Positions 22,092-33,666 of a stretch of DNA of 64,000 bases are shown here, one piece after another. The DNA is taken from NCBI GenBank assembly GCA_949825065.1, contig OX463856.1:16886095-16950094 (forward strand), written 5' to 3'. Position 1 is the first letter of the stretch, and the number at the start of each line of letters is the position of its first letter. Under the pieces are notes generated by a model that saw nothing but the letters and a program-made list of their open reading frames with translations, was not told the origin of the DNA and ran no database searches. This stretch comes from Odontocerum albicorne. Its lineage: Eukaryota; Arthropoda; Insecta; Trichoptera; Odontoceridae. The position numbers and the translations under genes are program-made.

Positions 22092-22980
22092 TTTTAATAC
22101 TTCGTAACTTTCCCTGAACAACCCTCATTAAAAAGTTTTAAAATTAAGTGTACATTTTATTTCGATATTTAATTTGAAGAATTTCTTTATAGATAAAATG
22201 AAACTGTTTTTTTTTTTAATGAAATAGCTATTTAACAAGATGATTTCTTGACAAGTAAAAATGAAAAGTGCTTTGTGTTGGAGTGCTCCAATTTTTCGTC
22301 AGCTTTTGTGTCCCTTAAGATGAGCACTTAATTGAGCGGGAAAAAGAAATAATTACCAGATTTACTTTTCTTTTCTTTTGTTGAGTGCGAAAATATTTTG
22401 CAAAAACACCAGTTGATTTTTACGCCTGAAAGATGAAAACATCCCGAGAAAACAAATTTAAATTAGGTATCTTTAAAGGAAACGTTTAAGTTAATTGAGA
22501 TGACGTGTTGCATTTCAAAAGGGATTTCAAATTAGGCAGTTAATTTATATTTGCCTGAGAATAAAAATATTTATATAAAAATTAAAACGTATAAAATGAA
22601 AAGCACCTAATGGAATTTTTATTAGTTTAATAATAATCATATTAATTCCACTACACGTGTTTCTACCTCTTATCCCGAGAATCTTTATGCGGCATGATCC
22701 CGGTTTGTTACGAGCAGTGCTTAGGTCAGACTCGTGCCATGTTGCTATAAAACACCCACATCAGAAGTGTGTGTGGTCTATTGGCCCAAAAGAAAAAGGG
22801 TTTTCTTTGGAATTCTCTGTTTTTTTGCTAATGTTTTTGTGTATCTCTAATGTTTGTGAATTATTTGTTTCAAATAATGTTTGTGAAGTATGTGTAATTT
22901 TAACTTAACTATCTTTGGAATTACGATTTATCTCTAATATATGGTATTGGTTCGATAGACAACGCTTATAGCATTATATT
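22092..22980. other. AT-rich spacer, nothing supported
   Basis: The frame at 22657-22908 (83 codons) matches nothing I recognise. Confidence 0.4.
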
Positions 22981-22984
22981 CTAG

Positions 22985-23125
22985 GGCCTACGTTTGTTTG
23001 TGGCATTACATATAACATATGTATCGTTTGTGGCATAACATATAACGTATGTATCGTTTGTGGCATTACATATATAGTATGTATAGGGTCTACGTTTGTT
23101 TGTGGCATTACATATATGATAGTTT
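22985..23125. repeat. Short degenerate tandem repeat
   Basis: Four copies of GTTTGTGGCATTACATATA-type units spaced 30-50 bp, some preceded by CCTACGTTTG. Confidence 0.8.
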
Positions 23126-23205
23126 TACATGTTCATTTTATTTCATATACGCCACAAAAATTCAGTTTATCCCTCTTGTATTTGACGTAAAAATATTTTA
23201 CCCAT

Positions 23206-23268
23206 ACTATTGTTGGTGTAACATGCAGGTCTTATTTTGTGAGACCTGTATGTTACACCAACAATAGT
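23206..23268. repeat. Perfect-length hairpin, 27-bp arms
   Basis: Arm 23206-23232 (ACTATTGTTGGTGTAACATG...) is the inverted complement of 23242-23268 with one mismatch, around a 9-base loop TATTTTGTG. No flanking duplication was identified. Confidence 0.9.
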
Positions 23269-23477
23269 AAGCGTGAGACAACAGGGGTTATTTAATCGAT
23301 AAACATAATTCTCCTCCACTTGTCTCTTCCAATCTATATATTTTTAGGTAAATATATTTATTAAGCACTAGTATTTTTTTTTATTTTGAATAACGCTTTA
23401 TATAACTTTTCCGACTATCCATTATTTCTAAATATTTCTTCCATTTTTAAGAGTTCCTTAGTTTAACTATTTACGTT

Positions 23478-23722
23478 CAATGGCATTCAAAGCAGTCTCA
23501 TCATTTTATGGTAGTACTGATGATTCAAAGTATTTCCGATCAATGGCATTCAAAGCAGTCTCAGCATTTTATGGTAGTACTGATGATTCGAAGTATTTCC
23601 GTTCAATGGCATTCAAAGCAGTCTCATTATTTTATGGAAGTACTGATGTTCAAAGTATTTTTGTTTAATGGCATTCAAAGCAGTCTCATTATTTTATGGT
23701 AGTACTGATGATTCGAAGTATT
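23478..23722. repeat. Tandem array, 63-bp unit, about 3.9 copies
   Basis: Units start at 23478, 23541, 23604 and 23667 and contain AATGGCATTCAAAGCAGTCT. Because 63 is a multiple of three, the array stays open in two frames (21-residue repeats), but nothing indicates translation. Confidence 0.95.
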
Positions 23723-24109
23723 AAGAATCACAATTTCAGAAAATAATCTTTAGCATATCTTAAAATAAAGCATGTTTTGCGAGATTTAAATCGGTATGTC
23801 TAAAAAATTTAATATTTCTTTTTTTTTTATTAAACAAAGTAAAATATTGTACAAACATTCGTCAAGGCTATACCTATATACAAATTTATTACTTAACTAA
23901 TCTTAATTATATGTTATAATTTATGAACTTACTTAATCTTATTTTCCTACATATCATTTTATTTTATTTTTTACAATTTTAGTATATGATTTGTTAGAAA
24001 TGATTAACACCTACATACTAATTATAACTAGATAATAATGTTTACACTAATTATTTTGTAAAAACAAGTCCACTCGTTCAGGCTACTTGTATTCCATCAC
24101 ATTCACTCA
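23723..24109. other. AT-rich spacer
   Basis: Directly downstream of the RT at 24110-25010 on its strand. It may hold that element's 3' UTR, but no end could be recognised. Confidence 0.35.
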
Positions 24110-25010
24110 GACCTTGGTCGTCCCAGCTAATATTGTAGGTGGACTAGTCAGGCAACAGATAATGCTTCGGGAGCTTGTGCTTATAACGGAAGGGTAGGTC
24201 GGATTTACTCTCGTAAGCCCCCAGGGCAGCGACTAAGGGATTGCTGGGGTTTTGTTGACTTTTATAGAACTTCACGGTCCAAGCGAGGATGTGGTGTTGT
24301 AGGGTTTCTTCTCGCTGTTCGACGTGAAGTCGGGTAAGGTTTGTTCGGGGATGGGTGTTAAAATATATCTTGAATGCCTTGTTCTGCACTCTCTGGAGTT
24401 TTAGGTGATCCGTGTTGCTCACACTACCCCAAACGGGTGCAGCATAGGTCAAGGTAGGACGAATAAGGGTTTTATAAAGGAGGAGCTTATTTTTGGGTGA
24501 AAGGAAGCTGCGTCGATGAAATATCGAACTGATAGCCCCTATATCCTTGAGACCCTTTTGTCTGATGGTATTCAGATGGGTTTTCCACCTGCTTTTTGAG
24601 CCTGCAGTCCTGGTATTTCTCAAGGATTTCAAGAGCAATCTGAAGACGGCGACCAGCTCGATCCACCTTGAGTGACGATGCGTAGCATGCCGCACCGTCA
24701 GCAAAGAGTGCGAGCTTACAGTTTAAGGAAGTAGGTATGTCGTGTGTGTAGATGTTAAATATACATGTTCTAAGTATACTGCCTTGGAGGGGATTTATTG
24801 GGATGGGCCTGGCGGATGACGTAGAATGATAAGTGATGACTGTGAAACTTCTATAGGAAAGGTAGGATTTAAGTATTTTCCCAAGATAGAGTGGAGTGGC
24901 AGTAAGGAGAAGTTTGTGGAGAACGCCATCGTGCGAGACAGTATCAAAAGCCTTCTCAAGGTCCAGCAGTACCATGACAGTACTTTTGGTCCTATTGAAG
25001 CCTCAGAAGA
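24110..25010 (-). pseudogene. Jockey-like non-LTR reverse transcriptase, 5'-truncated and frameshifted
   Basis: Two overlapping frames (24487-24975 and 24144-24704) make up most of an RT domain and its C-terminal extension. RT motif A is visible as DLEKAFDTVSHDG (residues 5-17 of the first frame), the motif B region as NPLQGSIL (61-68), and the catalytic box at residues 91-94 as FADG where FADD/YADD is expected. The second frame carries the post-RT block LTYAAPVWGSVSNTDHLKLQ and RVQNKAFKI, typical of Jockey-clade elements. One frameshift near 24620 joins them. The N-terminal RT fingers, endonuclease and ORF1 are missing. It is catalytically dead: one of the two adjacent aspartates is lost. 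Confidence 0.9.
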
Positions 25011-25929
25011 AATTTAATGGATTATGCTGTCCAATGGGACTAAATTTGTAGAAATTCTATGAATTTTATTAAAATGTGTTGGTATATCAAATGCTAAGAA
25101 CATTCTATCAGCAACTGTCTATCAGCGTCCGAAAAATTGCAAAAGATATCACCAAAATACCTGTATCATATCGAGGCATACCTAACAAAATTATGATTAT
25201 CAGTAAATGTATAATTATTTGAATAGTCCATAAACACAACAGATACAAATACAGATGTTTGATGGTCCATAGGAAGGCCATGTGATTGCATATAAACCTT
25301 GACCCTATACTTAACATTCTTTTGTATTCTAATATGGAGTTCCACAAGGTTGATTTGAACACAATTTTATTAATAAATATAAACTCCAGTTCTACGAAAA
25401 TTTAAATCATGTCTAACAATCGTAAGTCAACCTTCCTTCAGATTATTTAAATTACAATGCAATAGTAATAAGTTACAATAAATTAAAAAGGTTGAAAACT
25501 TTGAATGTTTTGGTTCCACAATCGCAAAAAAATCACTTGTTTCTCCAAAGCTTAGCAGTTAAAAAAGCGTTTATTACAAAAAAAATAAAATCGAAATCTA
25601 GCGTGTTCCATTTCTATCGGATACATAAAAAAAACTTTTGAAGTTTTTTAATTTAAAATAAATAATAAAGAAAAGCATATTTATGATTTTCAAGCGAGGC
25701 GACACGACCTATAAACTGTGTGGGCGTTGTTGGAACAAAATTGATAGAAATACTTTTTCCCAGAGGTATTCCGTTGTACAGAATGTTTAAAAAATGCATT
25801 TTGACGACCAAATATGTAATTCGAAGAAATTAATGGGACGTGCAAGATATATCAATAACACTGCCTTAAGATTTTGTTAGTTAATTGGAACCAGTCTTTT
25901 TATTATATTCTGTGAAATTATTCCTAGTT
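25011..25929. other. AT-rich spacer, nothing supported
   Basis: No recognisable gene or repeat. Confidence 0.4.
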
Positions 25930-26240
25930 CATAAATACCATCACTCCATTCCCCTTTTGAAGTAGGCAAACAGGACATACCACCATAATTATTGTATCTA
26001 TCGCAAAACATATATACTTGACTTTCTTAATTTCCTCATTTAACAATATTATTTATTTGATCCAAAAATACTTACTTTGGTCCTCTTCTACCACAAATTT
26101 TCCTCACAATGCAATGCTTATTTGTTTTTAAAGTATTTTTCCAATCATTTGTTCTACAAGCTCAAACCATCTTAAAGAGGTCTTCTTCATATTATCCAAT
26201 ATAAAATCACATTCATATCCAATCACTTTATTCCGTATTG
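25930..26240 (-). pseudogene. Non-LTR retrotransposon 3' end (type 1), decayed
   Basis: The reverse strand has the 'TCTGCCTACTTCAAAAGGGGA'-like end and, upstream, remnants of a LRWF-LVE-type block (about 26160-26200) followed by stops. The arrangement parallels 49050-49440. Confidence 0.5.
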
Positions 26241-27409
26241 TGTGATTTAAAAAATATGTATTATTATTGTAGAACTCCATTTCTACGAAATTTTCCTCAA
26301 TACGTGATACGGTTCTACAATAAATAAAAATTGAGTGAGAGAAACTGGTACGATAGTTTGAAAATATTTAAATAAGGTATCCTTTCTTTCACCACTAATC
26401 ACGCTATTATTATTTGGGACAAAATATGGCTTCATTAAGCGTGATGTACAGTGGAAGATTTAAATATTTATCATAAGCGCGACGTTCACATCGTGGCAAA
26501 GAAGGAATTACCCAAAGAGACATCCTCCGGTGTTGAAACACCGATTGTGAAAATAATTGGTTTGATGACGGACTTAAGGTCCAACGTCACGAAAGAAGGA
26601 AAATGACTCGCGGCGAAGTAAATATATTTCTAAAGCGGCTTAAGGCGTCTATCAAGCTGTTCAAACAGTCTATCAAGCTGACAATTCTTTCGCAGGAAAC
26701 TTCGAATGCAGCAAGACCAACATTTGACACCGAAATAGCCAATAGGTCCGATGATGTACCGACGTAAGAGGCTGATGGGATCCTTTTGCAAATGATTAAC
26801 TTGATTGCATCATACCCCAAAATGTGATATGCGGATTCATCCAGATGACCGCAAAAATAAAGCATTATTTCTTAAGTACCGATTCGTTACTCCCATATCC
26901 GTTTCCTTATAACATGTTTTAATTTTTTTTATAAAAAGTTTAGCTTACCGAATATAGCGCTGTTAGAAATTATACTGTGACTTTTTATCTTGCCTTAAAT
27001 AATAGTTTTTAGTTTGTGAAAATCTACCCAAACATTTTATGTAATAATGCTAGCAGTCGCTAAAGTGAATATATGAAGATTGCAAGGGGCGTGTCCTTGT
27101 TACAAGTTTACGTACAGTGAAAGAACTAGAAAAAAAGTGCATTTAGATCATTATAGTTCTTTAGCATTAAAGTCACTATGCAAAAGATAATAAGAATCCG
27201 TTGAAGAATTCAGGTGCCTGAAATGAAGTATTTTAGATAAATGAAGGAGATGATGCCAATGAACCTTCTTCTTTCAAATGGTATCCTTAAAAATATCTGA
27301 AATAATGGTCTGAACATGATTTTAAAATAATCAAAATTAATACCGACACCGTTAGGCAACTTCTAGTGAGTCTCTCAATATAAGTAAAAAAATCAAACCA
27401 CTGTCAAAA
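26241..27409. other. Unassigned region with moderate GC and overlapping ORFs
   Basis: 26430-26870 is less AT-rich than its surroundings and holds open frames on both strands (92 codons on the minus strand at 26587-26865). It looks like an old element, but I could read no family motif on either strand. Nothing is supported in the rest. Confidence 0.3.
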
Positions 27410-27690
27410 ACAATATCGAACTCTTTATGTCCGAAGCTGCTTACTATTTATCATTACATTCATGATTGTTTCACTCGTTTGTACGCTACATTTTAACTCA
27501 ATCAAATTGATGATTCAGACTTATTAAAAAGCGTAGCCGGAGATATTTTTTTATTCCTAGTAATCCAGCCTTTGGGATTAAAAGCACTGGTGTAGAGACG
27601 GAATTTGTTTTTCGTAATCGAATATGTTACAAATTATACTACACGTGAAGATGCACGAACGAAAGGATACCATCGGGAATCCCGAAACCC
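27410..27690 (-). mobile_element. SINE family II, left part, interrupted by the LTR element
   Basis: Carries the family II body and the start of the tRNA-like head (reverse strand GGTTTCGGGATTCCCGATGG). The sequence resumes at 37896 with CCCCGGATGGAAGTCATGCG, continuing the head through its A-box region. The LTR element lies exactly between. Confidence 0.75.
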
Positions 27691-29121
27691 TTTCAGACTT
27701 TTTCCCTTTAATTAATTAAGTTGGATTACTAAAAGCCTGGATGTTACAATGTATGACTCTTACTCCGGTAGCTCAGTATAGGTAAAACAAGGCTCAATAA
27801 GATCTCAAGATGTCGTGGGAAGAGGTAGGCATTCGTCAGTGCTTGGGTAGGTATAAATACATAATGAAACACATATTTGCTGTTAATTGGTTATATATTT
27901 AATCCTGACGAGCTGATACTCCGTCAGGAAATTCAAATGGGCAGATTTCTCTCTGCTACTCCGCTAACCTTTCAGATGGACAGGCAGTCGAAGTAATTTA
28001 TTATCACACAACAGTCCGTTGCGGAAATGTGTCAATTCTCAAAGATTAGATCTCGCCAATCTCTAGAATACTCAAATATCACCATAAAATGACAAGCAAA
28101 AGAGGATAAATAAGGTTGATCTTACTCCAATACAGGACAAAATGTATTATCCCAGATCCGCTTCAAGTGTATGACCAGGTCGACTCGTATATGGCCCTCT
28201 GACCTTATACTGTTACTACAGGGCCGCTGATGTGAAGAAATTCCCTCAGTGGTTGGCGACCGCCAATTCGTGTCGTAATACACCCACACGACTCAGTTCC
28301 TCGGGAATTTACCGGACAAATTGTATCAAATAAGAATGAACAATCAAATGTGAGAAAAGCTTGTTCAAGTTCGCGAACAGCGTCAAGACGAGAATGATGT
28401 TGACTTGATAACTTCGTGGCGAGAGAAAGAGCTCGGAAGATCGCGGTCCCTTAATTTAAGGGATCTCAGCCTAGCGCCGCCATTTTGGAACTCTATAGAA
28501 AGTCCCTCGCGACCGTTAAAAAAATCATAAATCTTTTCGTTATTTTGCCAATGAATAGTCTATTTAAACTTTCACAGCGTAATTAAGTCGAGAATCCTTT
28601 TTGTATAACATCCGGTGAAACTTATTGTTTAAGAGACAATACTGGACCCTTCTTTTTTTAATGTATCTCGAGTGAATTGTTATTCTCAGCCGTTGTTTTC
28701 AATATTTAACTATGTCCGTAATAAATTAAGCTCGACGTATTTCTTTAGAAAGGAGAAGAGAAATTTTTTGACCCCTTTTTTCTCTCTCGCATGACAATCG
28801 CGGTCATAAAAGCGCCTTCGCCCTCGAAATATATCTTGCGCAAAGTTTTATTTTCTTTTCTTAGTAACAATAGTTATCTGTGACTGCAATAAAACAGATC
28901 GCAGACGGAACACTAATTACCGATCCTCATAAAGTGTCGTGTATTTCTATACAAATGGGAAGACAAGCCAGCCACTCGAGGCAGTTAAGTTTGAAACAAT
29001 AGGAAGCAATCCTTCTCGAAAATGACGCAAGATCTCCCTTTGACTGCTCTGGTTCACTATTTTTAATGGTTATTTTTTAACTACAATAAACTAATTGGTC
29101 GGCCGTACCCAAGTCCTGACA
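27691..29121 (-). repeat. 3' LTR (1431 bp)
   Basis: Direct copy of 36465-37895 at a constant offset of 8774 bp at both ends. On the minus strand it begins TGTCAGGACTTGGGTACGGC and ends CTGAAA, so it has the usual TG start but no CA end. The ACCC flanking copy sits just outside. Confidence 0.95.
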
Positions 29122-29180
29122 CTCCATTTTATGTTACCGAAGAAAAAAAAAATAATAAAAAAAAAAAATAATAATTCAAG
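29122..29180 (-). promoter_or_regulatory. Candidate polypurine tract region
   Basis: Immediately upstream of the 3' LTR on the element's strand is AAAATGGAG abutting TGTCAGG. It is only weakly purine-rich. The A/T-rich run beside it is on the wrong strand. This is inference from position. Confidence 0.3.
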
Positions 29181-29394
29181 TACTGATTACGGCCCTGTGT
29201 CAATTGGTCATACACCTGCTTGCCGAAACAAGGATTAGATACTATGCTAAAGGGCATGACGTTACTGGGTCATGCCGGATACGCTCGTGGACGATTTAAT
29301 AAGCCCCTGCATTTGCGAAAGAGTAGGAAACCACGAAAAACTAACTCTCAGGGCTTCCCTATCTAAGAACACCTGGAAACAGTTAAACATTTTA

Positions 29395-29940
29395 TAGAGC
29401 AAGGCACAATACAGGAGAACATCAATTATCGCCTTCCCCTCAACATGGTTACACATAATAAGTCTTATTATTATTTTTACAAAAAAAAAAGAAACATACA
29501 ACATTTAGGATAACAAGACAAAACAGTCACAAGAGTAATGTTCAAGAACAGATACTATCGCCTTCTCTACAGCATGGTTACACATAATAATTCTTATTAA
29601 TTTACAATAGAAAAATGTACAAACATTTAAGATTACAAAGGCAACACACTCACAAGAGTAATGTTCAAGAACAGATACTATCGCCTTCTCTACAGCATGG
29701 TTACACATAATAATTCTTATTAATTTACAATAGAAAAATGTACAAACATTTAAGATTACAAAGGCAACACACTCACAAGAGTAATGCCCAAAAACAGATA
29801 CTATCGCCTTCTCTACAGCATGGTTACACATAATAATTCTTATTAATTTACAATAGAAAAATGTACAAACATTTAAGATTACAAAGGCAACACACTCACA
29901 AGAGTAATGCCCAAAAACAGATCAAGTTACTTAATAGTAA
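29395..29940. repeat. 123-bp tandem array inside the LTR element, about 4.3 copies
   Basis: The marker GCATGGTTACACATAATA occurs at 29572, 29695 and 29818, exactly 123 bp apart, with a diverged copy near 29440 and a partial one at the right. 123 is 41 codons, so the minus strand shows a 108-residue repetitive frame (CNHAVEKAIVSV...). The late copies are almost identical. Nothing suggests it is translated. Confidence 0.95.
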
Positions 29941-30299
29941 TTATGTTAGTTCACAACGGCTTCCCCAGAACCGGATCCGATAGTCTGCACTTTTAGGGGC
30001 ACTGATTTAGTTTCTTAACCTAATCACTTAAATTAAGGAAGCAAGGTGAGTTTCCTCCCGCTTGTCTGGTGATCTTTGATATTGCAAGATACAAGTCTGG
30101 CGATATATCAATAATGAGACTATATAAGACACATTTAACATACGATTTTCCATTACACGGCCCTGAGACACCACTCATAGGGGCGACATCTGACTATAGG
30201 CCTCCTCCAGGTCTAAAAACTGACAAGAAACAGTTACACTTGGTTATACAATACAGCAAATATGTGTTTATAATATCATCACCTCGGGGATCGTCATCC

Positions 30300-31335
30300 C
30301 TTTAGTGCCAATTCTCGTGCTAGCCAGAGTCGTCAGTGCGACGCCCACCCACATCACGGACGGTGCCAAAACTCGCATGATCCATAAAATACCATGGTTA
30401 TCCGGGCACCGACGGTGCCATGAGCGTCCACCTAGACCGGGAGCACATGCAAATTTGGGTTCATGACGCCCATGGTTGGAGTCACACTCAACAACCCCCA
30501 CTGGATGTATATAGGCCATCCGTAAGCCTCCACTGGATGTATATAGGCCATCCGTAAGCCCCCTACTGGATGTATATAGGCCATCCGTAAGCCTTTCGCT
30601 GATTGGTTGGAGCCTTCTCCACAACCGTTGTCACCAGTGCGACACCCGCGGACCCAAATGGCGGAGCCAAGTTGTACATGTTGTCCACGCACAAAACTAC
30701 GGTCGTCCTTGTCCCAATGGTGCCCACGAGCGCCCACCTAAGTCGTCGGTGCGACGGCCGCAGAACCAACGGGCGGACCCAAGATACGCATGATGTCCCC
30801 ACACCATGCTACCTACGTCCGGGTACCGATGGCGCCACGGACGCCTGCCCACCTGGACCGGACTGACAATAAAACCTTTGTCACCAGTGTGACGCCTGCG
30901 GACCCAAAGGGCGGAGTCCATACACACTACTATGGAGGTCCTGGTACCAATGGTGCCGCGAGCGCCCACCTAAGTCGTCGGTGCGACGGCCGCAGAACCA
31001 ACGGGCGGAGCCAAGATGTGCATGACGTAGTCATATCATACTATGCACCTCCGTGTACCGATGGCGTCGCGGACGCCTGCCCACCTAGACCGGACTGACA
31101 ATAAAACCTTTGTCACCAGTGTGACGCCTGCGGACCCAAAGGGCGGAGTCCATACACACTACTATGGAGGTCCTGGTACCAATGGTGCCGCGAGCGCCCA
31201 CCTAAGTCGTCGGTGCGACGGCCGCAGAACCAACGGGCGGAGCCAAGATGTGCATGACGTAGTCATATCATACTATGCACCTCCGTGTACCGATGGCGTC
31301 GCGGACGCCTGCCCACCTAGACCGGACTGACAGTT
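30300..31335. repeat. GC-rich dimeric satellite inside the LTR element
   Basis: The GC-rich block contrasts sharply with the AT-rich surroundings. Two essentially identical 232-bp units start at 30863 and 31095, with the next unit's first bases at 31327. A diverged ~250-bp unit lies at 30620-30862 and a more degenerate one at 30310-30480. Each unit is a dimer of ~115-bp monomers sharing GTGCGACG, CCAACGGGCGGAG, GTACC-ATGG and GCGCCCACCTA. Open frames of 90-102 codons on both strands shift phase from unit to unit (232 is not a multiple of three) and are not credible genes. Confidence 0.92.
30499..30597. repeat. 32/33-bp tandem triplication
   Basis: CTGGATGTATATAGGCCATC followed by CGTAAGCC starts at 30501, 30533 and 30566. 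It lies between two degenerate satellite units. Confidence 0.95.
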
Positions 31336-31820
31336 ACAAAAAAAAAATATACAAAACAACAAAAAAAATCATTGGCCGAAGCCTCACAATTAAAGGATAT
31401 CCCATCGAAAGCCCCCCCCACCAAAGCACGCACCAAATCCCTTTCATTCATACTTCCCAGCAGCACTTCCCAAACCCCTGTAGCAACCCCACTCATTCCC
31501 TATCATGGAGCTGCCTTCCATTCAACCTATACGACCTCGTGCCAGGTGAGCGACCCTTGACAGAACAGGATAAGGAATTGGTAAGGATGTATCCAATGTG
31601 ACATCATGAGGAGGTGAGCGTCGACGCTCTATCAAAAGACGCGCATACAAACGCTATGCTATCAGCAAAAATCACCACTCATTGTCCAGCGCATGGTCTA
31701 TTGAGCGCCACCATATTTTTTTCTTGGAACATGGAAACCTAATTTGGTAAAACTGAATTACCACAAGTGCCACGGCAGCTCTCGCGTCAATTCACCGTAA
31801 TGGAGCCTTTATTCCACCTT

Positions 31821-31990
31821 GGCGATGTCTTTGACGCGAAATTTACCTGCCACTTTCCCCTTCAGGTCAGACAGTTCATATATTGTGTCGGAAATTTACC
31901 TTGTGACCACACACTTGACAAATCGGGGCGCTAATTTGTTGCTGAAATATCGCCCAGCGTTTGATTGGCTAGAATACCCTCTCCATACCA
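31821..31990 (-). pseudogene. Integrase C-terminal relic of the LTR element
   Basis: The reverse strand reads GRYFSNKLAPRFVKC, then one stop, then ISDTIYELSDLKGKVAGKF and VKDI. This is the SH3-like C-terminal domain of Ty3/gypsy integrases, whose usual pattern is 'KLAPRF-GPY-I---S--VYEL-D--GK--G--HVKDL'. The zinc-binding HHCC and catalytic DDE parts are not recognisable upstream. It fixes the pol orientation and shows that this side of the element once encoded integrase. Confidence 0.8.
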
Positions 31991-33259
31991 CCTGTCCAGC
32001 TCGGTGGTTTATAACCTAGGTGTAAACTACACCAAGCAGCGCTTAGCTTCCAGCCTGCCACAACCTATCTGTACTTTTAACCTAAAGGTTGTTCCCTTTG
32101 CCTTATACCATTAGTTATTGCAAAAAGTGCGAACAAAACGTTCTTCCGGCACGGCCCCTCTATTCGGAGAACGATCCATGATGGGGCAGGGTAGAGATTA
32201 TGGCGAGAAGAAGAAAGGTGAACTCATCTTGCTATTCTCACAGTATCATTGAGGCATGAACAATCCTTCCCTAGGTGTTCGCATCACTCGCATTGGTTTA
32301 CTCTAAACCACTTGACGAACACGTAATTAATGAGGAATTAAACCTCTCCTATACTAGTCTTCTGCGGATCATGGCGGGGATATTTATTCCTCATATACCT
32401 TTAACTAATAGTTTTCGATGACGCCACCTCAACGATGAAGTTTAAACAACTTGCCAACTTTATACTACGGCCAGCATCGTGAAAACATGCTCCGCTCCCG
32501 ATGAAGGAGGTTAAACGAACATGTTGCTTCAATACTGCATGGTATACTCGCTCGCTTGTATACAGACATGCGCCCTAAGGTCTCTGATTTCCTGCCCGAG
32601 CACAATAAAGTTGTCACCACGCGTTATATATGTAGACGTTCTAAAAATCAGGGTGTGTAATACCCTTGCGATAGAAAAACAAATCAAAGTTTTTTCGCCC
32701 TTTGGTGACATACTTGTGCTAATTAATCAGCGATCTAGGTTTCTATTACTTCTGCGGTATCATGAAGCTTATGGCTGGCGAGCTTACCGCAAGGCTAGGC
32801 GTTGTTTCGAAAATTAAACTGAACTAACTACAATATACGGGTAATACGAGTAAAATTCTAACTTATTTACCATGCCGCTGGTTATGAAACTTCTACAATA
32901 TTACTCTCTACTAGGAACCCTCCTGAGTTCGTCGCGGTACGTAAGATGACCTAGACATTTGCATGCGTCATCGCAAAATTCGGATTTGTATAACCCTGTA
33001 GTACGGCTTCCTAATACACGCACAGGCACAAACAATTATAGCCGTATGTCTAGAAGGCAACCTCAAAGGAACACAATACCAAATACAATACATAGGCACA
33101 AATACAATACAATACTAACAGAAATGAAATTATAAATATAATTAATGCAACAAAAAAAAATACAATTCAGGATAATAAGATGTATGCATGGCAGATAATC
33201 AGATACGGAAAAACACACAAGAATTATAACTCTCAAGCCTTTACCTGAGATCAATAAAG
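31991..33259. other. Element interior without readable coding domains
   Basis: Lies where RNase H and the integrase core should be, yet only about 1.3 kb is available and no motif (RNase H DEDD, HHCC, DDE) could be read on either strand. The 98-codon plus-strand frame at 32521-32817 and the 60-codon minus-strand frame at 32529-32711 are unrecognised. Confidence 0.5.
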
Positions 33260-33660
33260 TCAATAATTAATTATCTCCAAGACTCTCAGTCCTGTTTGCA
33301 TATTATTAAACCAACATGGTACAGAACCCTGGTCACCCTGATCGGCGAACAATTGTTCCATCATTCGTTGCATCTCAGCAGGAATGTTTTTTAAGCCAAA
33401 TGGGGTGACCACAAACCGATATTGTCCCCGGCCCTCTACAAGGAATGCCGTCTTACATTTAGACTCTTTGCTTAATGGCATTAGCCAAAACTCATGGCTC
33501 AGATCTAAAGCAGTGAGGTAGCGCGTATCTCGAAGATTGTCGAGAATTCGGTTGATGTTAGGTAACCGATAACAGTCCGTCTGCGTCACGGAATTTAGTT
33601 TGCGGGGTCCAATACGATTCGAGCAGAAGCATCCTTTTTCGGAACAATGGAGGCATTATT
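33260..33660 (-). pseudogene. Truncated Ty3/gypsy reverse transcriptase
   Basis: The 109-codon frame (33260-33589) shows DCYRLPNINRILDNLRDTRY, then LTALDLSHEFWLMPL (motif A with its aspartate), KTAF and TPFGLKNIPAEMQRMME (motif B region). A frameshifted VPKKD-type N-terminal scrap lies at 33590-33660. At the position of the catalytic F/YxDD box the sequence reads WFNN, so both aspartates are gone, and homology ends about 20 residues later at a stop. The RT thumb, connection and RNase H are missing. It cannot be an active polymerase. Confidence 0.88.
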
Positions 33661-33666
33661 GAGCCA

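Noticed and set aside
30563..31330. Repeated 79-108-codon frames on both strands, looking like a proline/arginine-rich protein family
   Set aside because: They are by-products of a GC-rich 232-bp satellite. The unit length is not a multiple of three, so frames shift between units.
29122..33259. env gene of an endogenous retrovirus (errantivirus)
   Set aside because: No signal peptide, furin site or transmembrane segment could be read on the element's strand. The interval is occupied by tandem repeats and the integrase relic.
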